NCBI RefSeq assembly: GCF_000485595.1
Contig: NW_014577106.1
Span: forward strand, 203,905 to 240,416
Origin: Priapulus caudatus
Taxonomy: Eukaryota; Priapulida; Priapulimorpha; Priapulimorphida; Priapulidae
DNA: 36,512 bases
Direction of reading: 5' to 3'
Shown here: piece after piece, positions 20,743 to 34,078 of the stretch
Layout of the letters: each line of letters begins with the position of its first letter
How positions within the stretch are numbered: the stretch's first letter is position 1
The notes under the pieces: generated by a model
What the model saw: only the letters and a program-made list of their open reading frames with translations
Databases searched by the model: none
What the model was told of the DNA's origin: nothing
Translations under genes and position numbers: made by a program

Positions 20743-23700
20743 GTTATAAATGCGTACTCACAGCTCCGAATACAAACTAGCACCAGCCCTAGCAGGAAGC
20801 TATAATGAGGTGTGTGACTATACGAGGAAGACAGCTGCCAATCAGCACGCCATCACAGGGACTAGTCGTTTCAATTCAGTGAAGCTACCGTCAGATGCAT
20901 ACAAATACCTAAAACGCTCATCGAAAATTCGAAATTCGCATCTCGAAATCTGAAATATAAAAAGCTAAATCTAAAACAGTTTGTGAGCAATCAGATTATG
21001 TGATTTTCTCTTTGCAGCTATGAGCTAGCCAGTTTGAATGCGTATTTCATTCGTTAGTTAATTGTGCTCAAATGTCAAATTTCGAAAGAGCCTTGCTTGT
21101 ATTTTGGGTAACTCTTCACTCTGATTTCTTAATAACCTTTTGGCGGGTGAAAACAAATCCGTTTATTTGGGTAATTGCAACGTATTTGTAAGAACCATGT
21201 TCTGTTTTGTATAAAATCTGAATCTAAACAAAAAGATACGTTAGGGCCCCTACATACCTGCTTGATACCTCATGAATAATAGTAATATAGTTGTATAATA
21301 GTATATTAATAGTAGTATAGTAATACTAATGTATAATGGCTATTCTATACCGGGGCGCTACGCAGGCGCCCGCATGGGCGTGAACGTTGTACTGCCCACA
21401 CTTATGTCAACAGGAGTTCCACGTTCATTCAAGTACCCCTGGGTGTGTGTATGGAGCCATAAACAGCCGTGTAGTATTGCAGAAACCTTACAGCAAAGCA
21501 CATTGTTTATTTGCGTAGCTCATAATGACCACGAATCGACGTTGCTTATTTTTTAACCGTTGAAAGCTGTTTGGGTCATTATAGAGCAAAAGGCAAACAA
21601 ACGCCGTAGAAGACTTTGTAAATAGACAGATTAGTTGAACATGAGAAAATATAGATAAGTTAATACTTGTGAGTAATTCATATCTCCCGATTGCATACAG
21701 AATTGAAAGACTGAGAGAAAAGGCAGTTTTATACACAAATGTTTAGTTGCACACACGCACATGATATTTTACGCTTAATTGTTCGACGCATGAGTGGATA
21801 ACATTGCATAATCTATCTTGTATTACATTCACAAAGCGTTGTGGTTTTTCGACGGCGTATAACAACATCATGTAATTCAAAATATTTAGATTTTGATGCC
21901 ATACTATTTTATTCGGGATAGATTCACCTAGAAATGTTAGTAAAAGGAAACTCCAATTACTTACGACGAAATACGAATCTAAACAACATTTGCATAGCTG
22001 GCTGCTCGTCAGCAAAACAGAAATTTATCAAACAAATTAAAACAACATCTTGTCTCGCACACTTTGATCGATGCTTTGACAATGCCACTTGCATACAGCC
22101 GATGGTACCAACACACGTTCATACTTTAAAAAATGACATGGGTTACCGTACGCCCCAGAATCGCACGCTAGAAGTACGGCCTTACATTTAACACTACCTC
22201 TCGTGGCGGGTACATGCATGCATAAATAAAGTTAAATTGGTACTTTGTGTGCTGTATTATTAGGTCATGAATGTAGAGTACAACAATATATGTTTGATGC
22301 CGGCGGGTGAGTCCTGCAACTAATAACTATTGTGTAGGCCTACACACGTTTTCCCGAAATTCGTTAAATAACAGTATTCACCATCTAGAGACCTATAAAA
22401 GTGCGATGGTAACACTTACATTACGAGCTACTATAGAGTTGGACTTGGTGTTGGCCTCCATGAATACAACACTATTTAAATTCAAACACATTTCTCAGGA
22501 CTGCCGGGCCATAACTGACGCATTTTGCTTGCCACGTGCGGGTCGTGTTTTTGGTAATTCCCCGAAAGGAGCAGCTCGCCACTTGCCTTGCGGCATCCAT
22601 AGATCTCCAATCTCTTTCGTATGACTACATGAAAGAATCCTGTTGGTACTTATGGATTGCAACTTTTTTTTTAAATACAGAATTCTTTACCAAAGTTTAA
22701 CAGCATTTTCTGCGTGGCAGGCAAGATGGACACAAGAATAATTATCTCGTGTGAAATGCATGACAGTATACGGCTAGCGTGTAAATTAAGTCGTCCGCTT
22801 ACCCTACCTCCAGAGACGCTGTTTAAAAATGAATACCCTTTTTATAGACTTTTCACTCGAAATAAACAACATAAACACAACCAAAAGCTATAAAAAAACA
22901 CAATTATTTACATATGTAAATCACACGCAGCATCGTGCATGTTTTCCGCACACACAGTGTGTGTTATTGAACGCGGAAGGCCACAGAGTTCATCTGGCCA
23001 ACCTGGACTGAGATGAACACCAAATCATCTCTTACCATTTACATGTGAAAATATGAACACATGTATATCGAAATTCGATATGAACATGTTCATGCTGTAT
23101 GCAAATAGAATTGCTGCAGCCCTAGAATAAAGCTAGGGTGGCTGTGTTTCAATATGACTACCTGCTGTATGACCGGATCGTGATATTTCGTGAATTTACT
23201 AACGCTAATGTTGCGTAATTTAGTACCTAGCGGCACAACACAGTTACATATGCTTCCTACGTAAATATATCGTGATCCACGAATAAAGGGAACAACTTCC
23301 GAAAAAACACCTAAACATAGGCGAAATGAGGTGCACCGGATCTGAAATAAACAGCAGAGAAAAACGAATGACGTGATGTCTTCTATGCGAAAAAAGCCAA
23401 TATTCTACATTTGCGCCGCACATGCGTAGAAGGTGCTGCATTTCTGTCGTCTAAACTAAGCTACCGAAATAGCCTCGTTCCCTCTAGGCTGGAGCATATA
23501 ATATTATACGAACGTCAGTTCTCTAACGGCGCGCTGCAGCATTAGCGTATTCTATAGCTTCGGTATCCGCGCGACATACAGACGCGTGGCCCAACATACA
23601 AGCCGAAAGCGTAGTGTGATCCGAAATTACGCTACTGAATATCGCGCAACAGCTAATGATATATCAAGGATCGCTCACGTCTGTACAGACCCATGTTGTA

Positions 23701-23860
23701 TGCGCTCCAACTACGATCCAATGCTATAGCTGATAAATCATGCATCGCGTGACTGTATAGTATCTGGATTCTAAAATCTAGAATGGTATATTGATAAGCG
23801 TGACAGACAGTGCAAAGGTATATACGATCGGCCGTGATGGCTCTACCAGAAAAGACACAC
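20743..23860. other. unannotated, presumably intergenic
   Basis: About 3.1 kb of complex sequence with no recognised exon. ORFs at 21743-22015 (minus), 21934-22191 (plus) and 22307-22624 (plus, 105 codons) lack domains and splice support. Small hairpins include TATCGAAATTCGATA near 23067 and CAGCCCTAG/CTAGGGTGGCTG at 23117-23144. AT-rich TAATAGTA repeats occur near 21283-21330. Confidence 0.35.
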
Positions 23861-23861
23861 A

Positions 23862-24410
23862 CACCTAGAGAGAGGTAGAGAGAGAGAGAGGGCGCGAGAG
23901 CGCAAGCGAGCGAGAAACGATAGAAAGAGTAAGAGAGAGAGGAGGTGAGAGCGCACGAGCGAGCGAGAGAGAGATGATGAGAGTTGAGAGAGAGGAAGAG
24001 AGAGAGAGGAGGAGAGAGTAGCAGAGAGAGGAAGGAGGAGAGAGAGAGGAAAAGAGAGCGAAAGGAAGAGAGAGAGAGAGAGAAAGAAAGGAAGAGATGG
24101 GTAGAGAGAGAGAGAGAGAGAAGAGAGATATCGAGGAGGAGATGGTGAGAGAGAAAGAAAGAAGCGAGGAGAGCACGAGAAAGAGAGAGCGAGATGAGAG
24201 GAAGAAAGAAAGAGGGGAGAAAAGAGATAAGAGCTGAGAGAAAGAGAGAAAGGGGGAGAAAAGAGAGGGAACGATGGGAGAAAGAGAGAGAGAGAGCAGA
24301 GAGAGAGAGACGAGAGCAAGGGCGAGCCAGAGGGAGGAGAGAGAAGGGAGAGAGAAGCGGAGAGGAGGAGCAGAGCAGACGAGTAGAGAAAGAGAAAGAG
24401 CGAAAGAGCA
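23862..24410. repeat. GAGA purine tract
   Basis: About 550 bp of GAGAGA, GAAAGA and GGAG on the plus strand with few pyrimidines. The minus-strand Ser/Leu-rich ORFs (up to 266 codons) come from this tract and the adjoining GATA array. It may form triplex or H-DNA. Confidence 0.9.
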
Positions 24411-24450
24411 ATAGATGATAGATAGGATAAAGTAAGAGATAGAATAGATA

Positions 24451-24489
<39 letters not shown>

Positions 24490-24496
24490 TGATGAG

Positions 24497-24529
<33 letters not shown>

Positions 24530-24628
24530 TAGATAGGATAGATAGATAGATACGATGAATAAATAGATGGACTAAGAGGTTGATAGATAGATAGATAGAG
24601 TAGAATATATGATAGAATAGTCCATAAT

Positions 24629-24662
<34 letters not shown>

Positions 24663-25480
24663 CATAGATAGATAGATAGATAGATAGCATGATGATAGAT
24701 AAGATAGATAGAGTAGATCAAATAGATAGATAAATAGATAGATAGATAGATAGATAGATACGATAGATAGATAGATAGATAGATAGATAGAGTAGTTAGC
24801 ATAGATTAGATAGAATAGAGAGATAGATAGATAGAATAGATGATAGATAGATAGGATAGATAGATAGATACGATAGATGAGTAGATAGATAGATAGATCG
24901 AGAGAGAGAGAGAGAGAGCGAGAAAGAGAAAGCGAGATGAGAGGAAGAGGGAAAGAGGGGGAAAAAGAGAGAGCGAGATGAGAGGAAGAGAGAAAGAGAG
25001 GGAGAAAGAGAGAGAGAGAAAGAGGTAGAGATAGAGAGAAAGAGAGAAAGTAGAGAGAGAGAGAGATTGAGATAGTACTATGAGATTAGATTAGATTAGA
25101 TAGATAGGAATAGATTAGATAGATGATTACGACTAGATACGAACGACTATAATCAGATACGATAGACCTGATAGACTTAGATGTAGACCTAGCACTACGA
25201 CCACTAGCCCACTAGACCCTAGCACCCTACCGTAGTAGGAGGTATAGTAATAGGATGGTAGGTAGTATATAAGTGGAGATAGAGTAGATATATAGGGAGG
25301 GTGATATAAGAATAGATAGAGAAGATAGATGAGGCAGAATAGAACCCTAGATAGACTCCAGATTAGATAGATAGATGAGATAGGATAGATAGGGATAGAG
25401 GTAGATAGATGATATAGGGTAGCGATCAGCATAGCATCGACTAGATAGATAAGCATAGATAGATGATACCGACTAAGATC
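24411..25480. repeat. GATA array with GAGA insert and degenerate right flank
   Basis: (GATA)n fills 24411-24900, GAGA-type sequence fills 24900-25070, and then a strongly decayed GATA/GATTA region continues to about 25480, with a short GAGA run at 25560-25577. It is the second large GATA block in the window. Confidence 0.9.
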
Positions 25481-25866
25481 CACTACGATACGATAACGAG
25501 AGCAGAGAGCGAGACGCAGAGCAGCAGAGACCGAGAGACGAGACGAGCGCACGACGGTGGAGAGAGAGAGAGAGAAAGAGGTAGGCAGAGATAGAGATCT
25601 TATGTGACCATAAAGTAGGATATACATGGCGACTGTGGCGCCACACAGTGGCTGCTATATGACGTCGGCACCTCTCCGGAGCGGGCGACCTTACCCGAGG
25701 GCACATCACTAAATGACGCATGGCATATATTATACATTCCGCTATACGTGGCATAACATCAACACTCAGCTAAGTAAAACACGATTCATGTCGGAACTCT
25801 AGTACAACTAAGCAGACATATGCATTATAATACTCCACACAGCCACATGCGCGCACGAGCGCGTGC

Positions 25867-25986
25867 ATGAACGCTATTGCTATTGCGCCGATTCCTAAAA
25901 TTGTTACATTTTTTACAAAAAAGTCCGATATGGAGGCCAAAGCCGAAAATTACCTAAATGTGCTTCAAGATTTAGCAGGCAAGTGA
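25867..25986 (+). CDS. small ORF of 39 codons or first exon, function unknown
   Basis: Non-repetitive ORF starting at ATG 25867 (poor start context), with a second ATG at residue 22. It contains IPKIVTFFTKKS followed by a Glu/Lys/Ala-rich helix-like stretch (MEAKAENYLNVLQDLAGK). It stops at TGA 25984, or may splice at GGCAA|GTGAGT. The IxxFF-KK pattern resembles the PCNA-binding-like N-termini seen in some transposases and DNA-processing proteins, but the usual leading Gln is absent. No relative is recognised. It could be chance, an exon or a transposon scrap. Confidence 0.2.
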   Translation: MNAIAIAPIPKIVTFFTKKSDMEAKAENYLNVLQDLAGK

Positions 25987-27040
25987 GTGCATGCTTATAA
26001 GGAATGTTAAAACTGAACGATAACAATAGTTCGTTTTGCATAAAGGACGACAATGCTTAAAACCCAACATCACGATTATCAATTTCCGAATATAAGAATC
26101 TTTTAATAATGTAACGTATCACAATAGTAGGTTTTTTTTATAGTTTAGAGTACGACGAATTTCTCTCATCAGTCCCTATGTGTGTGTGTCCGTGAATTTG
26201 CTTTTTTACTTGAATGTTCCATGAATGCGAAGTAACATTTGCATTCCCACTCATTGTTACATGTTAATACGAGAACGTATCTAATTTACTTTGGTTGTTA
26301 ATGCAATCTTGTCAGACTCACAGAGGATGCTGGAAATGGGCCATGCATGCGTCGCCATAGAGGTTTGCCCCGCGGGTGATATGTCACCACGCGGTGATGA
26401 CGTGTTTTAATTCACACATGTAAATAACAATAACAATAATAACAACAATAATGGCTATTATTTTGTTTTTTAACTGATATCTATCCGTCAGTGCACGTAT
26501 ATAATGTGTATTATTCAATTTTATCGATAAACATAATATAGACATTCAATAATGTCCATTATTCATTTGTTTTGTCATAATTCATTGTCAATATATGCCG
26601 TCGTGCCCTTTGCAAAAATAAATTGCAAGATCAGCAACTTACACAATATTATGAGTGCATGGTTGTATGTTTACCGCTGAAACCCCTGTGATTTATTTTA
26701 ATAGAGTCGAGTTATCCGCTGAATATGGCATGAATAGAATTCCAGATGGCGTGTATTTAGCATTTTCCGCAGGAAGACACGTTTTAAACGTATTGCTGGT
26801 TGACCACGTGCATGTTGATACCCACCCGGAATGGAATTTGCCATGGTTGGCATTTTCAGATTATTTGTACTCATACCGGGATAATAAAAAAAAGAGGAAA
26901 TTCGTTTGTACAATGGTATTTTCGGGTTTTAACGGGCTGCATATACGATAGAGATGCAAGATAGTTATTATGCTGTTGATTAATGAAATATATGGTAATG
27001 AGTTTACGCATGCTATTCATACTATGATAACGTTAACACA
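25987..27040. other. unannotated stretch
   Basis: No gene recognised. Visible features are a hairpin around GGTGATATGTCACC flanked by CCGCG/CGCGG (about 26371-26396), an AAC-rich run near 26423-26452, and a 98-codon plus ORF (26655-26951) with no recognised domain. Confidence 0.35.
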
Positions 27041-27067
27041 CACACGCGCGCACACACACAGACACGC

Positions 27068-27133
<66 letters not shown>

Positions 27134-27178
27134 CACACACACACACCACACACACACACACAGCACACAACACACACC

Positions 27179-27215
<37 letters not shown>

Positions 27216-27230
27216 CATATATATGCATGT
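27041..27230. repeat. compound (CA)n-(TA)n microsatellite
   Basis: (CA)n with CG and CAGCA/CCACA interruptions at 27041-27180, passing into (TA)n with GTA and CATA interruptions to about 27230. Confidence 0.95.
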
Positions 27231-27695
27231 ATGTATATACGTTACATCTCTTACACAGAATCATCACTAAAATCATCATGTCTGTTCTCCGGATGAACAG
27301 AATTTGGTTAGTTAGTCAGTGGGCGAACCGCGCGGGAAGAATGCGTAATCACGAATTCGGAAGCGCGCGCGAAATATTACTGAAATGAGTCTCTGAATCT
27401 CTGATTAGGTTCAAAGACTGCGGATGGTTGCTGCGAGGCGGTAGGGCGGCTCCCGCATTATTGTCAGAAATGCACGGACTGCGACAGACCCGCGTCTAGC
27501 AAGGCGCATTTCAATCACTCAACGTCACGTAGGAACGTGCTTAATCGGAATTATGCGTGCTTGTCTCTGTCGCTGCTCACATGTGCCAAGTTCCCTGTTT
27601 CATATGGACAAAAATAACTGACATTTACCATGGACACTGCACAAACACTACCATATAGACTACACACAATACCTCTAAACTGCTTCCACACATTA
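27231..27695. other. unannotated stretch
   Basis: Moderately GC-rich complex sequence (27300-27560) with no recognised gene or RNA. Confidence 0.35.
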
Positions 27696-27755
27696 CTACT
27701 ACTATTACCACTGCTACTGCTGCTATACCTGCTACCACTGCTGCTACATCTACTG

Positions 27756-27824
<69 letters not shown>

Positions 27825-27912
27825 TGACTACGACTCACGACTACGACTAACGACTACTACGACTTACGACTGCACTCACTACTAAACTACTACTACTACT
27901 ACTACTACTACG
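27696..27912. repeat. CTA/CTG trinucleotide array
   Basis: ACTACT/CTGCTA triplets, near-perfect (CTA)n at about 27751-27822, decaying to ACTACGACT. It gives a Ser-rich minus-strand ORF that I do not consider a gene. Confidence 0.9.
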
Positions 27913-28700
27913 GCGTACACTTTCACTTTACTTCACTTACGCTTTCTTTCACTTCTTCCTCACTCTTTCCTCCCCTTTAGGCCTTTACATGCATCTATAG
28001 TGCTATACCTCACCCCGTAATACGTTGTCGTGCTGCATTAACTAACGTACGCATCACACGCACGTGGTTTATAATGACCGCGAGGCAAGTTAAGGACGTT
28101 GCTGTTACAGTAAACACGTCACGTCAGCGTGAGTTTTTCACGACTTTAACAACGCAGTTCAACAAACTGTTTAGATAACGACGTAGGTGGTATAGCATGC
28201 ATGAGATGCGCATCGCATGCACGCATCTTCCAAGAGCCGTCCACTTCCTGCTGCGCATATAGCCCTGTATAACCGATCGCGGTTGAGTGGATGTTTATAT
28301 GCGGAGGTCCGTGGCACAACCTCACCAGCTATCGCTAGTCTTTCGTTGGTTTGTTTTCTTTATCAATGTTGATACCGTACCGCACAGGCTAGCATCCACG
28401 CTATATATTTTCATGAAAATTTTATTTAAATGCCATTTGAACAAACCGTAGCGCAAATAACAATAATATAAAACTTGCAACACGCAACCGGCGCAAAACT
28501 ATCCAAACGTCAATACGGCTAACAAACGGCCACAATTCCGCGGTTTTACGCAGGGCGCCTAATACTTAATGTTGTTATGTTGCTACATTACTTATAAACG
28601 ATATGTTGAATTTTGTCTAATGACGAGAGAGCGTACACGTCTTTAAATGCAACCTCGCAAGCCAGTTACTAAAATTGCGTTTTAGATATTTTACGCATAA
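27913..28700. other. unannotated stretch
   Basis: Complex sequence, no gene recognised. Short palindromic pieces such as GATGCGCATC near 28206 are visible. Confidence 0.35.
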
Positions 28701-28702
28701 TA

Positions 28703-28725
28703 TAAATAAATAAATAAATAAATAA

Positions 28726-28766
<41 letters not shown>

Positions 28767-28865
28767 GTGTGTGTGCGTTTGTGTGTGTGTGTGTGGTGTG
28801 TGTGTTTGTGTGTTGTGTGTGTGTGTGTGTGTGCGTCGTGCGTGTCGTTGTGTGTGTGTGTGTGT

Positions 28866-28928
<63 letters not shown>

Positions 28929-29000
28929 TGTGTGTGTGGGTGTGTGTGTGGTGTGTGTGTGTGTGTGTGCGTTGTGTGTGGTGTGTGGGCTGCGTGCGTG
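28703..29000. repeat. compound (AAAT)n-(TA)n-(GT)n microsatellite
   Basis: Three simple arrays abut: AAAT units at 28703-28732, TA units at 28733-28764, and GT with GTGGTG and GCGT interruptions to 29000. ORFs across it are artefacts. Confidence 0.95.
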
Positions 29001-29139
29001 TGTGACTCGTAATTTTTATCGTGGGAATAGTGGGGTTTTTCCATGCATAAGTTTTGCAATATTTTTATACTGCGATGTTGCATGACAAGTAAAAAGCCTA
29101 GCGTTTTCTGGAATAGACGTACGGCGTTGTAATGTTAAA

Positions 29140-29141
<2 letters not shown>

Positions 29142-29178
<37 letters not shown>
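29142..29178. repeat. (AT)n microsatellite
   Basis: About 18 AT dinucleotides without interruption, in an AT-rich setting. Confidence 0.95.
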
Positions 29179-29183
<5 letters not shown>

Positions 29184-30904
29184 TGGCGATTTACACATTA
29201 TAATTACAATTTAAATCAAATTTAAAATAAATTATTTATAATAACTTTAATATCAATCTTATTCGCATATACATTTAAGCGACATAGAGCTGCATAAAAA
29301 CATCACATGTATGAAAATTGCCCGCACAACCTGTTGATTAAGTTGTGGATAGACACTGAATAAAAACGAAGCTTTGGGGTATATGTGAGACATAAGTATT
29401 TGGTCATATAACACAAGACTGAATACGGTCGCGTCGAATTCCTTCATATCGTTCATAAGTGAACTCTCCTTTTCTCCAAATCAACAATAATAGTATAATG
29501 CATATTATGTCCGGTATGTTTTGCCGTGACGTAGGAAAATCACGGCTTTCTTGCTGTATAACACATAAATTGAAAGCAACGTCATTCTTTAAAAATGCGG
29601 GGGACACTCGGTCTGTCATTATTGTGCATTCCTTTACTAAAACCGCAAGATCGCACCAAGATATTTTAAGTTACGATTTCTATAACTGCATAATTAATCT
29701 GAAAGAAACAATTAAATGTTGTCGGGGGAAAGACCGACTGTAGACTAATTTTCATCAAAGTAAATATTTCCATTATCTCTCGGTATAAGGATCTGGTCGC
29801 ATCGCGCCAGCTGCTGCAGTGTTTTAAGCAACGACTGGTTACAGCAATATTGTCAAGTTTGAACAAACATTGTCGCCATTGTTGACATTTTTCTACGACA
29901 ACGTGGAAATTAGCACATTCGATCGAAGTGGAGATATATGATGCAATATTCATGAGCGATCGCATCTAGTCTGACAGAACAAGCAGAAACCTATTTGCGA
30001 TAGACTCGTCGTGTGCCTAGCGCGTCTAGTATAACGCCAGACGAACACGACCAGTAACGACAGTCATCAAGCGGGAGATCGGCATCCGTAATAAGTACAG
30101 CTTCGAATAGCGAAGCAAATCAGATACGAATTATGTCTTCCGACATTTTCTGTGCTATTGTCGACAGTTGCCGCTACGTTGTTGCGGCTACGTTATTTTC
30201 CCCTCAATTGACCATCTCTCTGACGGTATTGATTCTACGGGCGTGGGTGGAAGCGAATGGCCGCACCACCCTCGCACTGTCTATCGAAAGGCATCTGATT
30301 GTTCTAGTGTCTATCGATGCAACTCTTATGTGCGGAATACTAACGAAGGGCCGGGTCACGATGATGCTGGCACGCCCGAACAAGCAGAGTCCACCGCTGA
30401 CAACAGTAATTACCAACCTCACGTCCGAAAATCACATTACTCCGTCTATCCGCAGATCTGATTAGCTGGTGCTTAGCGAATTTGGCAGCGCCAACACATG
30501 GATGACCAAATCGGCATCGCTTGTTAGAACATTTCGTGCCAAATCAGGGAATCAGTAGAAACCTAGCACACGCGCACCGTGTGTGTGTGATGGTCAGACT
30601 TGCTGGCTCTATAATCCTGCAGTGAAATACCGCGTTTTGGGGGAGTGCTGGACCTTGCAATAGTTCAGTAGATTTCCTCCCACAAAGGTTTCTTCCGGTT
30701 TGCTTATAGCAGTTTCGCAGTCACTGGCCAATGGAAATTTAACTCTCATGCTATGGCAAGGACCACTCTTGGTTGATATTAACTTTCGAGAATTTATCAC
30801 GCCGGTATAGAAAAGGTTCTTGAGTGACCAACACGCGGTTATTAATGCTTTACTAGATATGTCTGTGAAGACATGTATAGATTTGGTTCTATATTACATA
30901 CATA
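29179..30904. other. unannotated stretch with a GC-rich ORF cluster
   Basis: Mostly featureless. At 30133-30465 two overlapping plus ORFs (110 and 97 codons) and a minus ORF coexist in a higher-GC island. The 97-codon frame is polar and Ser/Asn/Asp-rich (for example NTNEGPGHDDAGTPEQAEST), which could be coding, but no splice border, domain or relative is recognised and overlap of all three frames favours composition. Confidence 0.3.
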
Positions 30905-30993
30905 TATACGCGCGCGCGTGTGTGTGTGTGTGTGTGTGCGTGTGTGTGTGCGTGTGCGTGTGCGTGTGCGTGTGCGTGTGCGCGCGTGTGTGC
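30905..30993. repeat. GT/CG-rich microsatellite
   Basis: CGCGCG, then (GT)n, then alternating GCGTGT units. The purine-pyrimidine alternation is of the kind that favours Z-DNA. Confidence 0.9.
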
Positions 30994-31848
30994 CGATATG
31001 CAACGAGGTCACCTGAACAGTTGAATTGCATAGGTATATAACGGCTATAGGTATTCACCATTTCGATCACTATCCACCACTCCATCCACCACTATTCACC
31101 ATCTCGCCAATCAATGAAAGAAAAAAACGTCGAGCGTTTGTTGGCTTGCTTTGTGACACATGTGCGCGTGAATGGGTAGCGCCTAAATATCGTCTCTACA
31201 CATCAACTAGTTGCGTGTTTGCTGACACCTCAGTAACGGCAGGACGTCTGTATCGTTATATTGTAAAGGCGAAGAAACGAGAGAGGAGAAGACTCGGAGA
31301 CGGAATTGAGTTCTTATTGCGCTACAAGAGGAAATTGGTCTGCTAGATACCACACTTAGCAGAAGATTTACTACCACTGGCCTTGGCCTCCAGCCACGAA
31401 CCATCATGCACCGAGTTAATATATACATATAAGAAAATTCAATATATGTAATGAGAATTCCAGCAATTACGTGTGTCGGTAAGATTCTTATTACAATTAC
31501 AAGTGGCGTACATATCTGAAACTTCCTAGAAGCACATAAAATTATTGGAATGTGAGTAAACAATGTGGAAATTGTATCGGCTTTTTTTAGCCTATTTTAG
31601 AACCTAAATTCTCCTTTCTAAAATTACGTTTCTGTTATCAAACTTCATTCGGAGTATTCGAATCAACACCAGAGATGTCATAATGTAAAAACAAATACAT
31701 CATCATAGTTTTCCATTATAACTGCAGCAGGTTTTGCAACGTAACGCTGCGTTCGCTGGGCGGCGCCACCATGCACGCATTACACTATTTTGGCCAGTTA
31801 ATGGTCATTAGGCTGTGAGAAAGCCTCATATCGGCTGGCGTATCTTTT
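30994..31848. other. unannotated stretch
   Basis: No gene recognised. A 106-codon plus ORF (31026-31346) begins in a CCACCACT-type repeat and has no domain. GCGGCGCCACC near 31761 resembles the TGGCGCCA end of the element at 3729-4038 but lacks a partner. Confidence 0.35.
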
Positions 31849-32105
<257 letters not shown>

Positions 32106-32309
32106 TCCGCAAGTGGGTTCACGAACAACATTCGTCCTGTATAACTGTGAGCACATAATTATATCAATGATCTTGTCGATATCGATGATATATATTGATG
32201 AAATTGGGGTAATGAATGCGAAGTTATTCCCTTTTAATTTTGACAAGCCCTCATCCCACAACATTAGACGCTATATAGAAATGCTTCCAATGTAATATTT
32301 GATAAAATC

Positions 32310-32356
32310 ATCAGGAGTGAATCATAATATATTCACTATTATTATTCACTCCTGAT
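32310..32356. repeat. 13-bp inverted repeat hairpin
   Basis: Arms ATCAGGAGTGAAT (32310-32322) and its complement (32344-32356) flank a 21-nt AT-rich loop containing another ATTCAC. The right edge CACTCCTGATATA matches the edge of the hairpin at 2311-2362. Confidence 0.7.
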
Positions 32357-34019
32357 ATAGTTATAGTTTTGACTGCATTTTCACACTATAGCACCGACCT
32401 AGTTCCATTCTACAAGCTACATCTATGTCAAATGAGAGAAAGTAATCAGCATACAACCAACTTCATGTGAATGTTATTTATTTGAGATAGCTGAAGATAA
32501 ATGACACATGAACTAGAAATAACTTTGGAGCACAGTTACGTAGCAACGACCTATAACACAAAACTCTCCCATCGTGATAATAATACCATGATAAAGATAA
32601 AACCATTTCACATCGTGGCACTTCATGGCATCGTAAAAATAACCGATCAAAGACTACCACGACCAACTGTGAGTTCACAGCGTAAACATAAGATCGCAAA
32701 CATCCAAATGGACACAGAGCTTTGTACGAAAGCAATGTTCTACAATTTACATACATGTATGTACAAGAAGAAGGAAGTACTACGTATCTAACGACAGCAG
32801 CGCAAACTACATAAGAAAGTTCAAATAGCTCAATAGATTTGACACGGAGAATACTGCGCTGATGACGTCATCATCCCGACGAAATCAAAACGAGGAGGTA
32901 AAAACTAAAAGACTTGGTTTCTGCGACCTTATTTACACTTGCAGCCGAAATTGATAACTAAAAATTACCAGCACATATCAAAATATATGAAGCTGGATAA
33001 ACTGGCAAGAATTATCATGAGCGTCTACATAACGCTGCTCACCCTCATAGATATCTCTCTCTATATATACACACTAATGTGTACAACATAACTATGGTTC
33101 ACCCGCCTCTGGGCTTAGATAGTACTACGCACATCAGTCACCAGGTGGCGTAGGCAGTCGACTCGCAGCTCAAACTCCACGACAGATGGCGCTCTCGCTC
33201 ATGGGCTCAATCTACTGAGTGTACTGAGTGTACTTCGTATCCTGAGTGTACGAAGGGGCACTGCTGCCACTGCATGCAGTTTGCTCGCAGCTATCCATAC
33301 AGAGGCAACTTTTTACACGCTTCGGAAGACATTTAATTTTTCCAACATTTCATGATTCCCGAAACTATAGGTGGTGAGATTTGGATTTGTAGCCATCGAC
33401 GTATAAAATGGAAATCAACAGGAAGTACTAAAGATAATAATTGTCCCAACAGTCTGACGTTAAGCGCCAAGGCATCAAATCACCGCACCACCTACAAACT
33501 GTTTGCGTCAGTAGACATACGGTGTGTATACCAACAGCCTGCTCTTAAATAACAAAACCTACAATCGCGAGTGCATTTATATGCTGCTCCCATAACAACA
33601 CTGACGCAGCAATATCATTGAATACAACTGTAATCACGGCTACAACCTAAATACCTGCATACACGAATATCAATCACAACGATTTCTCTGCGAGGATTCT
33701 ACTAATCTAATGATATAAATACACTATAATCTAGCGAATAGTGTACAAAAATTACAAGATAAATACATGATATTTACAGTCAATCTACACCTCTCTCCCG
33801 CTCCTTCTCTCCCCTTCGCACCCCACTGTAACAGACTAACTAGAGATGTGTTTTTCTGCATTGCAAGGTCTTGTTACTGATTTAGACAGGTTACAATTAT
33901 GCCAGTTGGAAAACATGTAGTAATCACATAACGTAGTTTGTAACAAAATAGATGCTTTCATAGATCACGCAGAAGCGACGCACAGCAAACGCACATCATG
34001 GGTGGTGTAGCATAGTCGC

Positions 34020-34078
34020 CACGTGTGATTGGTTCACACTTGTGATTGGTTGACTACTACACGTGGTCTGAACACGTG
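34020..34078. promoter_or_regulatory. CACGTG and CCAAT-like motif cluster
   Basis: Three CACGTG palindromes (34020-34025, 34060-34065 and 34073-34078) surround two GATTGG boxes (34027-34032 and 34044-34049). The latter lie in a short tandem duplication of GTGATTGGTT. This arrangement is typical of bHLH and NF-Y sites, but function is untested and the region may be in the nkd 3' UTR. Confidence 0.3.

Noticed and set aside
23653-24665. Ser/Leu-rich minus-strand ORFs of 158-266 codons
   Set aside because: They arise from GAGA and GATA repeats, with overlapping frames equally open.
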